Both the position numbers and the translations under genes were made by a program. From Alphaproteobacteria bacterium 65-37 (GTDB lineage Bacteria; Pseudomonadota; Alphaproteobacteria; Reyranellales; Reyranellaceae), in the NCBI GenBank assembly GCA_001897995.1, contig MKRV01000286.1, positions 1 to 64,000 on the forward strand: a DNA stretch of 64,000 bases, read 5' to 3'. Positions 18,189 through 28,415 of the stretch are shown here, in pieces; positions within the stretch are counted from its first letter, which is position 1; the number at the start of each line of letters is the position of its first letter. Below the pieces are notes generated by a model. The model did no database searches. It was not told where the DNA came from and saw only the letters and a list, made by a program, of their open reading frames with translations.

Positions 18189-18213
18189 TTTCGACTGGAC
18201 GGATCAATCCGGC

Positions 18214-19320
18214 CTACAGCTTGTTGGCCGCCGACTGGCGCGCCATGAAGTTGTCGAAGGTGTTCTCGACCACGCGGAACCACAGCACTTCCTCGTTCCG
18301 GAACGGCTTCCACGAATCATAGACCTTCTTGAACTTCGGATTCTTGGCGATGGTCTCGGCGTAGAGCTCGTTGGCTGCATTGAAGCAGGCTTCCATCACC
18401 GGCTGCGGGAACGGCAGGAACTTCGTCCCGGCCGCGACCAGCTCACGCAAGGCCTTCGGGTTCTGGGCGTCGTACTTGGCAACCGACCAGCTCACCGTAT
18501 CGCCCGAAGCGACTGCGATCGCTTCCTTGTACGGCGCCGGCAGCGCCTCATAGGCTTTCTCGCCGCAATAGAGCGAGAGGGCGGCGCAGCCTTCCCACCA
18601 GCCGGGGTAGTAGTAGTACTGGGCGACCTTGTTGAAGCCGAGCTTCTGGTCGTCATAGGGGCCGACCCATTCGGCGGCGTCGATCGTGCCCTTCTCCAGC
18701 GCCGGGTAGATGTCGCCGCCCGCGATCTGCTGCGGGACCACGCCGAGCTTGCTCATCACCTGGCCGGCGAAACCGCCGATGCGCATCTTCACGCCCTTCA
18801 TATCCTCGGGCGTCTTGATCTCCTTGCGCCACCAGCCGCCCATCTGGGCGCCGGTGTGGCTCATCAGGAAGGAGACCATTTTGTACTCCTTGTAGAACTC
18901 GCGCATCAGCTCGAGGCCGCCGCCATGATAGACCCAGGCGTTGTGCTGGCGGGTGTTCAGACCGAACGGCAGTGCGGTGTCGAAGGCGAAGGTCGGATCC
19001 TTGCCGACGTAGTAGTAGGAGGCGGTGTGGCCGCACTCGACGGTCTCGTTCTGCACGGCATCGACGACCTGCAGGCCGGGCACGATTTCGCCGGCGGCGA
19101 ACACTCGAATCTGGAACTTGTTGTCGGTCAGCGCCGCAACGCGCTTGGCGAAGAACTCGCCGGCGCCGTAGATGGTATCGAGCGACTTCGGAAAGCTGGA
19201 GGCCAGGCGCCACTTCACTTCGGGCATGGACTGCGCGACGGCGGGCGCCGCGAGCGCGCTGACAGCCGCGACCGAAGCGCCACCGACACCGGCGGTGCGC
19301 AGAAACTTGCGACGTTGCAT
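18214..19320 (-). CDS. TRAP transporter substrate-binding protein 3 (subtype B)
   Basis: 368 residues, starting MQRRKFLRTAGVGG with a good Tat motif (RRKFLR) and cleavage near AVAQ/S (residue 30). The binding core has MRIGGFAG near 179-186, [18 protein letters not shown] at 201-218, and [10 protein letters not shown] near 235-244. The subtype segment at 121-160 reads GLNTRQHNAWVYHGGGLELM and SHTGAQMGGWW, nearly the same as receptor 4. AGGGAGA lies upstream of the ATG. The protein's distinctive WWRKE (Trp for the Phe of the others) lies next to the predicted ligand cleft. Confidence 0.93.
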   Translation of the reverse strand: MQRRKFLRTAGVGGASVAAVSALAAPAVAQSMPEVKWRLASSFPKSLDTIYGAGEFFAKRVAALTDNKFQIRVFAAGEIVPGLQVVDAVQNETVECGHTASYYYVGKDPTFAFDTALPFGLNTRQHNAWVYHGGGLELMREFYKEYKMVSFLMSHTGAQMGGWWRKEIKTPEDMKGVKMRIGGFAGQVMSKLGVVPQQIAGGDIYPALEKGTIDAAEWVGPYDDQKLGFNKVAQYYYYPGWWEGCAALSLYCGEKAYEALPAPYKEAIAVASGDTVSWSVAKYDAQNPKALRELVAAGTKFLPFPQPVMEACFNAANELYAETIAKNPKFKKVYDSWKPFRNEEVLWFRVVENTFDNFMARQSAANKL

Positions 19321-19454
19321 CTCAGAATGTCTCCCTAAAGCTCTTTTACTTTGAACGCGCCTTTTGCAACGCGAACCGCGTTCGGCGGCGCGCGGTTATC
19401 GCATAGCGCAACGGCGATGAAAAGCTTGTTGCCGACATCATGAAGACAAAAGAA

Positions 19455-19478
19455 AAAGCCCCGAAGATTCGGGGCTTT
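19455..19478. terminator. Terminator after TRAP receptor 4
   Basis: Inverted repeat AAAGCCCCGAA / TTCGGGGCTTT, A-rich on the left, T-rich further right. Lies 38 bases after the receptor 4 stop, inside the 195-base gap to receptor 3. Confidence 0.85.
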
Positions 19479-19515
19479 GCGTCTATTTTTCAAAGACTTG
19501 GCCGGAAGGCTGCCG

Positions 19516-20622
19516 TCAGAGCTTATCGGCCGCCGACAGGCGCGCCATGAAGTTGTCGAAGGTGTTCTCCACCACGCGGAACCACAGCACTTCCTCGGCG
19601 CGGAACGGCTTCCAGGAGTCATAGACTTTCTTGAACTTCGGGTTCTTGGCAGCCGTCTCGTTGTAGATGTCGTTGGCGGCGGTGAAGGCGGCTTCCATCA
19701 TCGCCTGCGGAAACGGCAGCACCTTGGCGCCGCCGGCAATCAGCTCGCGCAGTGACCTCGGATTCTGCGCATCGTATTTGGCGAGCGACCAGCCCACCGT
19801 GTCGCCGGCCGCGACCGCAATCGCTTCCTTGTACATCGCCGGCAACGCCGCATAGGCCTTGTCGCCGCAATAAAGCGACACCGCCGTGCTGCCTTCCCAC
19901 CAGCCCGGGTAGTAGTAGTACGGCGCCACCTTGTAGAAGCCGAGCTTCAGATCGTCGTAAGGGCCGACCCATTCGGCGGCGTCGATCGTGCCCTTCTCCA
20001 GCGCCGGATAGATGTCGCCGGCGGCGATCTGCTGCGGGACCACGCCGAGCCTCGCCAGCACTTGGCCGGCGAAACCGCCGACCCGAAACTTCAAGCCCTT
20101 CAGGTCGTCCAGCGACTTGATCTCCTTGCGGAACCAGCCGCCCATCTGCGCGCCGGTATGCCCGACCAGGAAGGAGGTCAGCTTGTAGTCCTTGTAGAAG
20201 TCGCGCATCAGCTCGAGCCCACCGCCGTGATAGACCCAGGCATTGTGCTGGCGCGTGTTCAGGCCGAAGGGCAGCGCGGTGTCGAAGGCGAAGGTCGGAT
20301 CCTTGCCGACATAGTAATAGGCGCCGGTATGGCCGCATTCGACGGTCTCGTTCTGCACGGCATCGAGGACCTGCAGACCGGGCACGATCTCGCCGGCTGC
20401 GAACGAGCGGATCTGGAATTTGTTGTCGGTCAGGATGGCGACACGCTTGGCGAAGTACTCGCCGGCGCCGTAGATCGCGTCGAGCGACTTCGGAAAGCTC
20501 GACGCCATGCGCCATTTCACTTCGGGCATGGATTGAGCGACGGCCGGTGCGGCGAGCGTGCCGGCGGCGGCGACGACGGCGCCGCCAGACGCGGCGGCAC
20601 GCAAGAATTTGCGACGTTGCAT
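19516..20622 (-). CDS. TRAP transporter substrate-binding protein 4 (subtype B)
   Basis: 368 residues from ATG 20622, with GGGAGGA eight bases upstream; 23 further open codons before it are not needed. Tat-like signal MQRRKFLRAAASGG, cleavage near AVAQ/S. Core: [47 protein letters not shown] (here with GFYKVAPYYYY). The segment at 121-160 (GLNTRQHNAWVYHGGGLELM, GHTGAQMGGWF) pairs it with receptor 3. The C-terminus [17 protein letters not shown] is shared with receptor 5. Own leader and terminator. Ligand unknown, probably a 2-oxo or hydroxy acid by family. Confidence 0.93.
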   Translation of the reverse strand: MQRRKFLRAAASGGAVVAAAGTLAAPAVAQSMPEVKWRMASSFPKSLDAIYGAGEYFAKRVAILTDNKFQIRSFAAGEIVPGLQVLDAVQNETVECGHTGAYYYVGKDPTFAFDTALPFGLNTRQHNAWVYHGGGLELMRDFYKDYKLTSFLVGHTGAQMGGWFRKEIKSLDDLKGLKFRVGGFAGQVLARLGVVPQQIAAGDIYPALEKGTIDAAEWVGPYDDLKLGFYKVAPYYYYPGWWEGSTAVSLYCGDKAYAALPAMYKEAIAVAAGDTVGWSLAKYDAQNPRSLRELIAGGAKVLPFPQAMMEAAFTAANDIYNETAAKNPKFKKVYDSWKPFRAEEVLWFRVVENTFDNFMARLSAADKL

Positions 20623-20694
20623 CGAAACGATCCTCCCTGCTTCAGTCTTGTTTTCTGGCAGGAATGTTATCGCACCGCGCAACGAGCGCAAAAA

Positions 20695-20718
20695 GAAACC
20701 CCGCCGAAGCGGGGTTTC
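20695..20718. terminator. Terminator after TRAP receptor 5
   Basis: Perfect inverted repeat GAAACCCCGC / GCGGGGTTTC with loop CGAA and A-tract on the left, giving a U-run on the minus strand. It lies 25 bases after the receptor 5 stop. Confidence 0.85.
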
Positions 20719-20743
20719 TCCTGTCGTCCCGACGATCCGTCGG

Positions 20744-21910
<1,167 letters not shown>

Positions 21911-21942
21911 TTATGACATGCGCATGGCTGCCAACGGAAGGT

Positions 21943-22749
21943 TCAACGCATGAGCAATAGCGCGAGCGCCAATGCGCCGATTGCAATGCGATACCAGGCA
22001 AACACAGTGAAGCCGTGCCGGCTGATGAAACGCACGAAGGCGCCGACCACCAGCAGGGCCGAGACGAAGGCCGCTCCGAAGCCCAGGGCAATGATGCCGC
22101 CGTGGTCCCAGCTCAGGCTCGACCAGTTCTTGTAGAGGTCGTAGACCGTGGCGCCGAGCATCGTGGGCATCGCCAGGAAGAAGGAGAACTCCGCTGCCGT
22201 TGCGCGGTCCACGCGGAAAACCCGTGCCCCCATGATCGTGGCACCGGCGCGGCTGACGCCTGGAATCATAGCCAGGCACTGGCAAAGCCCGATCAGCAGC
22301 GCAGTCTTGAGATCGACATCGTCGAGCGATTTCATGCGCGGGCGCTGCGCAAAGCGCTCGATGATCAGGATGGCAATGCCGCCCACGATCAGGGCGATTG
22401 CCACGACCATCGGATCGAACAGCACCGACTTGATGTACTTGTGGGCGAACACGCCCACTATCGCCGCCGGCAGGAACGCCACCACGATGGCGGCGGCAAA
22501 GCGCAGCGCAGGCTTCTGGCGCTCGATCACGCCGGTGGCCGTGGTCAGGATCTTGCGGCGATAGAGGAAACAGACGGCGAGGATCGCACCGAGCTGGATC
22601 ACGATCTCGAAGACCTTGCCGGGCGGCCCCTGGAAGTCCAGCACCACTTCGGCCAGGATGATATGGCCGGTCGAGGAGACGGGCAGGAACTCGGTCAGGC
22701 CCTCGACGACGCCGATCAGCAGCGCCTTCCAGATCAGCGTCAGGTCCAT
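21943..22749 (-). CDS. uppP: Undecaprenyl-diphosphatase UppP/BacA
   Basis: 268 residues from ATG 22749. The upstream open codons overlap parC and are not needed. UppP removes one phosphate from undecaprenyl diphosphate at the cytoplasmic membrane so the lipid carrier can be reused in envelope synthesis. The two active-site loops are clear: EGLTEFLPVSSTGH at 16-29, and PGVSRAGATIM near 170. About seven hydrophobic segments follow the usual topology. The start is 4 bases past the parC stop, so the two are probably co-transcribed. Bacitracin tolerance is the classic phenotype. Confidence 0.96.
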   Translation of the reverse strand: MDLTLIWKALLIGVVEGLTEFLPVSSTGHIILAEVVLDFQGPPGKVFEIVIQLGAILAVCFLYRRKILTTATGVIERQKPALRFAAAIVVAFLPAAIVGVFAHKYIKSVLFDPMVVAIALIVGGIAILIIERFAQRPRMKSLDDVDLKTALLIGLCQCLAMIPGVSRAGATIMGARVFRVDRATAAEFSFFLAMPTMLGATVYDLYKNWSSLSWDHGGIIALGFGAAFVSALLVVGAFVRFISRHGFTVFAWYRIAIGALALALLLMR

Positions 22750-22753
22750 ATGT

Positions 22754-24994
22754 TCAGTCCTTGAACCGTTTGGCTCGCGGCCAGCCCTTCTCGGGCATGT
22801 GGCCCGCCTGGGCGCGCTCGCCACGCCAGAACTTCAGCTCGCTGGCCGGGATGGTCCGATTGCCCCAAGACAGTCCATCGGCGAGCTTGAAAGCCTGCGC
22901 GTCGGCCAGCCGGTCGTTCTTGGATTTTTGCAGCAGCACGCCGCGGCCGCGGCCCATCTCGGGAATCTGATCGAGCGGGAAGATCAGGAGCTTGCGGCCC
23001 TCGCTGAGGGCAGCCACCGAATCCGCACCTTCGGGCACGATCGAGAAGGCCTGGGCCTTCTCCTTGTCGGCGACGTTCAGCACCTGCTTGCCGTTCTTGG
23101 TCTGCGCCACGACATCGTCTTCCGGCACGACGAAACCGCGGCAGGCGTCCGACGCCACCAGGAACTTGCGCCCGCCCTTCATCACTTCGAGCTGCACGAT
23201 GTCCTGGTCGTTGCCGAGCTCGATCATCAGGCGGATCGGCTCGCCATGACCACGCGCACCGGGCAGCCGATCGCAGCCCAAGGTGTAGAAGCGGCCGTTG
23301 GTGCCGAACACCAGCACCTTGTCGGTCGACTGGGCATGAAGCGTAAAGCGCGGCCCATCGCCTTCCTTGAACTTGAGGTCGGCGGCGGCCTTCTCGTCGA
23401 GATGGCCTTTGGCGGCGCGGATCCAGCCTTTCTCCGACAGGATCACCGTGACCGGCTCGCGCTCGACGAAGTCCTCGATCGCATGCTCGATCTCGGCCGG
23501 CGCGTCGGCGAGCTCGGTACGGCGACGGCCGAGCTCGGTCTTGCCGCCGAACTTCTTCTTGGTCTCCTGGACCTCTTCGGCGATCGCCTTCCACTGCAGG
23601 TCGTCGCTCTTCAGCAGGTCCTTGAGGGTCTTGCGCTCGGCCGTGAGCTTCTTGTGCTCGCCGCGAATCTCGAATTCCTCGAGCCGGCGCAGCGCGCGCA
23701 GCCGCATGTTCAGGATGGCTTCGGCCTGCAGGTCGGTGAGCCCGAACGCCTTGATCATCTTAGGCTTGGGCTCGTCCTCCTCGCGGATGATCTTGATCAG
23801 CTTGTCGAGGTTCAGATAGGCGATCAGGTAGCCGTCGAGGATCTCCAGCCGGCGCTCGATCTCGGCCAGGCGGAAGGTCGAGCGGCGCACCAGCACTTCG
23901 CGGCGATGATCGAGGAAAGCCTGCAGCGCCTCGCGCAGGTTCATCACGCGCGGCGTGTTGTCCTTGTCGAGGACGTTGAGGTTCAACGGGAAGCGGATCT
24001 CGAGGTCGCTGAGCTTGAAGAGCTGTTCCATCAGCAGCTCGGCCGGCACGTTGCCGGTGCGCGGCTCCAGGACGATGCGCACGTCGTCGGCCGACTCGTC
24101 GCGCACATCCTCCAGGATCGGCAGCTTCTTGGCATTGATGATCTCGGCGATGCGCTCGATCAGCCTGCCCTTCTGGACCTGGTAGGGGATCTCGGTGACG
24201 ATGATCCGGTACTGGCCGCGCGGCAGCTGCTCGACTTCCCACTTGGCGCGCAGCCGGAACGCACCGCGACCGGTCCTATAGGCCTCGACGATCGACTCAC
24301 GCGGCTCGACCAGGATGCCGCCGGTCGGGAAGTCCGGTCCCTTGACCAGATCGACCAGGGTCTCGATGCGCGAATTCGGCGTCTTGATGAGATGCAGCAA
24401 CGCGTCGCACAGCTCGCCGGCATTGTGCGGCGGGATCGAGGTCGCCATGCCGACGGCGATGCCGGCCGCGCCGTTGGCCAGCAGATTGGGAAAGCCGCCC
24501 GGCAGCACGATCGGCTCTTCCGTCGAACCGTCGTAGTTGGGCCGGAAGTCGACCGCGTTCTCGTCGATCCCCGCCAGCAGCGCCTCGGCCACCGCCGTCA
24601 GGCGGGCCTCGGTGTAACGCATCGCCGCCGGGTTATCGCCGTCGATATTGCCGAAGTTGCCCTGCCCTTCGATCAGCGGATAGCGCGCCGCGAAATCCTG
24701 CGCCAGGCGCACCAGGGCGTCGTAGATCGACTGGTCGCCGTGCGGATGATACTGGCCGATCACGTCGCCGACCACGCGCGCACTCTTCTTGAAGGCGCTG
24801 TTGGGATCGAGCCGCAACTGGCGCATGGCGTAGAGCAGCCGGCGGTGCACCGGCTTCAGCCCATCGCGCACATCGGGCAGCGACCGCGACATGATGGTCG
24901 ACAGCGCATAGGACAGGTAGCGCTCCTGGAGCGCTTGCCCGAATTGCACCGGCTTGATCGACGCGAGCGGTACGACGTTGTTGCGCTTTGCCAT
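22754..24994 (-). CDS. parC: DNA topoisomerase IV subunit A
   Basis: 746 residues, ParC length, and not GyrA, since the C-terminal beta-propeller is short and lacks a clear GyrA box. The winged-helix region [14 protein letters not shown] is at 44-57, the quinolone pocket ([20 protein letters not shown]) at about 76-95, and the catalytic Tyr127 in [12 protein letters not shown]. The tower and coiled-coil follow, then propeller blades such as [19 protein letters not shown]. It decatenates chromosomes with ParE, which is not in the window. At the place of E. coli Ser80 this protein has Gln88, and at Glu84 it has Asp92. Upstream gene recO runs in the same direction. Confidence 0.96.
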   Translation of the reverse strand: MAKRNNVVPLASIKPVQFGQALQERYLSYALSTIMSRSLPDVRDGLKPVHRRLLYAMRQLRLDPNSAFKKSARVVGDVIGQYHPHGDQSIYDALVRLAQDFAARYPLIEGQGNFGNIDGDNPAAMRYTEARLTAVAEALLAGIDENAVDFRPNYDGSTEEPIVLPGGFPNLLANGAAGIAVGMATSIPPHNAGELCDALLHLIKTPNSRIETLVDLVKGPDFPTGGILVEPRESIVEAYRTGRGAFRLRAKWEVEQLPRGQYRIIVTEIPYQVQKGRLIERIAEIINAKKLPILEDVRDESADDVRIVLEPRTGNVPAELLMEQLFKLSDLEIRFPLNLNVLDKDNTPRVMNLREALQAFLDHRREVLVRRSTFRLAEIERRLEILDGYLIAYLNLDKLIKIIREEDEPKPKMIKAFGLTDLQAEAILNMRLRALRRLEEFEIRGEHKKLTAERKTLKDLLKSDDLQWKAIAEEVQETKKKFGGKTELGRRRTELADAPAEIEHAIEDFVEREPVTVILSEKGWIRAAKGHLDEKAAADLKFKEGDGPRFTLHAQSTDKVLVFGTNGRFYTLGCDRLPGARGHGEPIRLMIELGNDQDIVQLEVMKGGRKFLVASDACRGFVVPEDDVVAQTKNGKQVLNVADKEKAQAFSIVPEGADSVAALSEGRKLLIFPLDQIPEMGRGRGVLLQKSKNDRLADAQAFKLADGLSWGNRTIPASELKFWRGERAQAGHMPEKGWPRAKRFKD

Positions 24995-25045
24995 TTACCG
25001 GACGTGAGGGGAAGCGGCCGCGATTCTCGCCACGGCCTCGTTATT

Positions 25046-25762
25046 CTAGCGTTGGAGCGATTCCATAAATCTCGACCGCGCGGGAGGCAAGGGCTTGTTC
25101 TGTGGCCAAAAGACGTGCCGCTCGAGGAAATACCCCGTCAGCTCGAGGCCCTGGCGCAGCGCCTCGTCATCGTCCGGTAACCCGCCGGTGGATAGAAAGC
25201 CGGGCAGCGGCAGGAGCTTCTCCTTGTAGGGCCCGGCGGCAGCCCGCGACACCGCCCGCCCCGTCCGGGGCGAGACGTAGGCCAGGTCCTCGGTGGCCCC
25301 GGTGGCTGCGCATTTCTCCAGATCGAGGCCGAAGCCCAGTTCCTGCAGCAGACCGAGCTCCAGCCGGACATAGATCGCGGCCCAGCCGGGATGGCCCAGC
25401 ACGCCCAGGAAGGCCCGGAAACCGTCGAATATCGGCGGATGCGGTTCGCGCTCGGGCAGTGCGGCGTCGATCAGGGCGCAGCCGGCGGCCAGTCCCGACA
25501 GCTCGACTGCATTGTCGAGCACCTGGGCGGCATAGGCCTGACGCAGCTCGCCCGTATAGTTGCCGAGCTGCTCGGAAAGCCGCGCCCGCCACGCGACTTC
25601 GACCAGATTGCCCGACTGCCAGACCGGACGGGCCCGGCGCGATATGCCGCCCGGCACGAAGCCCGCATGACGCCCATGCTCGCGTGTCAGCAGCGACACG
25701 ACGAGACCGCTTTCGCCATGAGGCCGTGCCGACAGGACGATCGCTTCGTCGCTCCAATCCAT
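25046..25762 (-). CDS. recO: DNA repair protein RecO
   Basis: 238 residues from ATG 25762 (MDWSDEAIVLSARPHGESGL). The N-terminal OB-fold shows VVSLLTREHGRHAGFVPGG. The C-terminal helical half has LELGLLQELGFGLDLEKC (a RecO hallmark), YVSPRTGRAVS and LTGYFLERHVF. It binds RecR and SSB and anneals DNA strands during gap repair. A much longer open frame in this phase upstream lies antisense to phoD and is not coding. It starts only 44 bases from the divergent phoD ATG, so the two promoters overlap. In many relatives recO directly follows era. Confidence 0.95.
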   Translation of the reverse strand: MDWSDEAIVLSARPHGESGLVVSLLTREHGRHAGFVPGGISRRARPVWQSGNLVEVAWRARLSEQLGNYTGELRQAYAAQVLDNAVELSGLAAGCALIDAALPEREPHPPIFDGFRAFLGVLGHPGWAAIYVRLELGLLQELGFGLDLEKCAATGATEDLAYVSPRTGRAVSRAAAGPYKEKLLPLPGFLSTGGLPDDDEALRQGLELTGYFLERHVFWPQNKPLPPARSRFMESLQR

Positions 25763-25806
25763 GGCGCGTGTATGCCGCGTTTGGCGAAATCGCGCTAGGT
25801 TTGTGC

Positions 25807-27348
25807 ATGACCAGACTGAGACGGCGTTCGCTCCTGGGGGCAGGTGCGCTGGCTGCCTTCCCCGCCCGCCTCTTTGCCCAAACGGCACCGTCGACAGCAA
25901 CGAGGAACCGGCCCCGCCTGGCGCAGGGCGTGCAGGCGGGTGATGTCGGCGCCGGCAGCGCGACCATCTGGAGCCGGGCAGACCGGCCGGCCCGCATGAT
26001 CGTCGAGTATGCAACGACCGAGAGCTTTGCCGATGCCTGGCGCATCGAGGGTCCGTCGGCGCTCGACACCACCGACTTCACATCGCGCGTCCGCCTGCGC
26101 GATCTGCCTCCGGGCCAGACGGTTTTCTACCGGGTGAGCTACCTCGACCTCGGCGATCTCAAGACGGTGAGCGCGCCCGTCGCCGGCCGCTTCCGCACGC
26201 CACCCGTCACGAACGCCTCGGACGTGAGCTTCGTCTGGTCGGCCGACACGGTGGGCCAGGGCTGGGGGATCAACCCCGAGAGCGGCGGCATGACGATCTA
26301 CGAGACGATGCGCCGGCTCGCGCCCGACTTTTTCGTCCATTGCGGCGACACGATCTACGCCGACAATCCGCTCGCCGCCGAGAAGAAGCTGCCCGACGGT
26401 CGCGTCTGGAAGAACCTGGTCACCGAGGCGAAGTCGAAGGTCGCCGAAAGCCTGGCCGAATTCCGCGGCAACCATCTCTACAATTTCCTCGACGACAATC
26501 TGCGCCGCTTCAACGCCGAGGTTCCGACCGTGGCGCTGTGGGACGATCACGAGGTGGTCGACAACTGGACCTGGGAGAAACGCCTCGACGCCGATACCCG
26601 CTATGCCGAGAAGGTGGTGCGCACGCTCGCGACCCGCTCGGAGCGCGCCTTCCGCGAATACATGCCACTGACCGACGGCCTCGACGGCCCTCTGCATCTG
26701 TTCCGCAGCTTCTCCTTAGGGCCACGGCTCGACCTGTTCAGACTCGACATGCGGAGCTTCCGCGGCCCCAACAACGTGACGCCGCTGAACACGGCCTATC
26801 TCGGCACGGCGCAGCTCGCCTGGCTGAAGCAGGCACTGAAGGAATCGAAAGCGACCTGGAAGATCATCGCGGCCGGTATGCCGATCGGCCTCGTCGTCTA
26901 CGACGACTGGCGCGCCAAGACCGGCGCCGACGGTGTAGCCAATGGCGACGACGGCCCGCCGCTCGGCCGCGAGGCCGAGATCGCCGACCTGCTCGGCTTC
27001 ATCAAGCGCGAGGACATCCGCAACGTCCACTGGATCACTGCCGATGTGCACTATCCGGCAACGCACCGCTACGATCCGGAGCGCGCGATCTTCCAGGGCT
27101 TCGCCCCCTTCTACGAGTTCGTCTCCGGACCGCTATGTGCCGGCGGCTTCGGGCCCAACGCGCTCGACCGCACCTTCGGCCCCGAGATCGTCTTCCAGAA
27201 GCCACCGGCCAGGATCGACCTGTCGCCGCTCGAAGGTTCCTGCCATTTCGGCCATGTCGCGATCGAAGGGCGCAGCGGCCTCATGTCGGTCAGCCACCGC
27301 GACGCGTCGGGCAATGTCCTGCACAAGCTCGAACTGATGCCGGAGTGA
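25807..27348 (+). CDS. phoD: PhoD-type alkaline phosphatase/phosphodiesterase, Tat-exported
   Basis: 513 residues from ATG 25807. Tat signal MTRLRRRSLLGAGALAAFPA with cleavage near LFAQ. The PhoD N-terminal Fn3-like domain follows (about 35-140: VQAGDVGAGSATIWSRADRP, DLPPGQTVFYRV), then the metallophosphatase core with metal ligands in HCGDTIYAD, WDDHEVVDNWTWEK and ITADVHYPATH. PhoD enzymes use Fe/Ca and hydrolyse phosphomonoesters and diesters in the periplasm. The upstream open codons overlap recO antisense. It sits on the plus strand inside an otherwise minus-strand conserved cluster and ends beside the palindromic element at 27357. No Pho box was identified. Confidence 0.93.
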   Translation: MTRLRRRSLLGAGALAAFPARLFAQTAPSTATRNRPRLAQGVQAGDVGAGSATIWSRADRPARMIVEYATTESFADAWRIEGPSALDTTDFTSRVRLRDLPPGQTVFYRVSYLDLGDLKTVSAPVAGRFRTPPVTNASDVSFVWSADTVGQGWGINPESGGMTIYETMRRLAPDFFVHCGDTIYADNPLAAEKKLPDGRVWKNLVTEAKSKVAESLAEFRGNHLYNFLDDNLRRFNAEVPTVALWDDHEVVDNWTWEKRLDADTRYAEKVVRTLATRSERAFREYMPLTDGLDGPLHLFRSFSLGPRLDLFRLDMRSFRGPNNVTPLNTAYLGTAQLAWLKQALKESKATWKIIAAGMPIGLVVYDDWRAKTGADGVANGDDGPPLGREAEIADLLGFIKREDIRNVHWITADVHYPATHRYDPERAIFQGFAPFYEFVSGPLCAGGFGPNALDRTFGPEIVFQKPPARIDLSPLEGSCHFGHVAIEGRSGLMSVSHRDASGNVLHKLELMPE

Positions 27349-27356
27349 CGTCTCCC

Positions 27357-27485
27357 ACCTCCCCATTCAAATGGGGAGGTGCCCGCGTAGTCGCGGGCGG
27401 AGGGGTCATGAACTGCACGATTTCCACCGCTCATGACCCCTCCGTCAGCGTCAGACGCTGACACCTCCCCCGATGACGGGGGAGG
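27357..27485. repeat. Mosaic palindromic element between phoD and era
   Basis: Five adjacent inverted repeats fill almost the whole gap: ACCTCCCCAT/ATGGGGAGGT (27357-27380), GCCCGCG/CGCGGGC (27381-27398), the 13-base arms GGAGGGGTCATGA and TCATGACCCCTCC (27399-27443), GTCAGCG/CGCTGAC (27444-27462), and CCTCCCCCG/CGGGGGAGG (27464-27485). The first and last hairpins share CCTCCCC and GGGGAGG arms, so the whole unit is itself nearly palindromic. It looks like a dispersed intergenic repeat (REP/ERIC-like in style), possibly ending transcription from both convergent genes. Confidence 0.85.
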
Positions 27486-27491
27486 AAAAAA

Positions 27492-28415
27492 CTAAGGCTC
27501 GTAGTCCAGCCCGATCGTGCGGTAGTGCGCCGGCGTGTCGGCCCAGCGCTCGCTCACCTTCACATGCAGGAAGAGATGCACCGGGCGCTCCAGCATCTGG
27601 CCGAGTTCGTGGCGGGCGCGGGCGCCGATCTGCTTGATGCGGGCGCCGCCCTTGCCGAGGAAAATCGCGCGCTGGCCTTCGCGCTGGACATGGATCGTCT
27701 GCTCGATCCGGACGCTGCCGTCGGCGCGATCCTCCCACTTGTCGGTTTCGACCGCGGCTTCGTAGGGCAACTCCTGATGAAGTTGCAGGAAGACCTGCTC
27801 GCGCGTCACTTCGGCGGCGAGCAGACGCATCGGCAGATCGGCCGCCTGATCCTCGGGGTAGAGGAAAGGTCCGGCCGGCAGGGCAGCGGCCAGGGTCTTC
27901 AAGAGATCGCCAATGCCGTCGGCCTTGAGCGCGCTCACCATGAAGGTGCGCTCGAACGGCAGGCGGGCATTGAGCTCGGCCGTCAGGGCCAGCAGCTTTT
28001 CGCGCTGCACCAAATCGATCTTGTTCAGCACCAGATAGCGCGGCGCCCGTTGCTCCTTCAGCCGCTCGATGATGGCCTCGGTCTCCGCCCCGACGCCGCG
28101 TTCGGCATCGACGACCAGGGCCACGAGATCGGCATCGTCGGCCCCTCGCCAGGCGGCCGCGACCATGGCGCGCTCGAGGCGGCGCTTGGCGACGCGGAAG
28201 ATGCCGGGCGTGTCGACCAGCACGACCTGGGCGCGGCCGCCGTCGGCCAGGTCGGTCATGGCGATGCCGATCACCCGCATGCGCGTGGTCTGCACCTTGG
28301 GCGAGACGATGCTCACCTTGGAGCCGACGAGGCCGTTCACCAGGGTCGATTTGCCGGCATTGGGCGCGCCGACGACGGCGACGAAGCCGGCGCGGGTAAG
28401 GGGGTCGTTCATCAT
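27492..28415 (-). CDS. era: GTPase Era, 16S rRNA/30S assembly
   Basis: 307 residues. The GTPase domain has GAPNAGKST (16-24), switch I VQTTRMRVIG, DTPG (VLVDTPGIFRVAKRRLE), NKID and SALKADG. The KH domain at the C-terminus has the VQREGQRAIFLGKGGARIKQ core that binds the 3' end of 16S rRNA. Era matures 30S subunits and links growth to division. The start (ATGATG) overlaps the rnc stop, as in most bacteria where rnc and era are coupled. Either of the two adjacent ATGs (28415 or 28412) could be used. Confidence 0.97.
   Translation of the reverse strand: MMNDPLTRAGFVAVVGAPNAGKSTLVNGLVGSKVSIVSPKVQTTRMRVIGIAMTDLADGGRAQVVLVDTPGIFRVAKRRLERAMVAAAWRGADDADLVALVVDAERGVGAETEAIIERLKEQRAPRYLVLNKIDLVQREKLLALTAELNARLPFERTFMVSALKADGIGDLLKTLAAALPAGPFLYPEDQAADLPMRLLAAEVTREQVFLQLHQELPYEAAVETDKWEDRADGSVRIEQTIHVQREGQRAIFLGKGGARIKQIGARARHELGQMLERPVHLFLHVKVSERWADTPAHYRTIGLDYEP

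Noticed and set aside
22616-25180. An 854-codon open frame on the plus strand
   Set aside because: Fully antisense to uppP and parC; composition is that of a shadow frame (Leu/Gln/Asp/His runs) and parC is certain.
27357-27485. CRISPR array
   Set aside because: The repeats are inverted rather than direct, differ from each other, and have no constant-length spacers; no cas genes are present.
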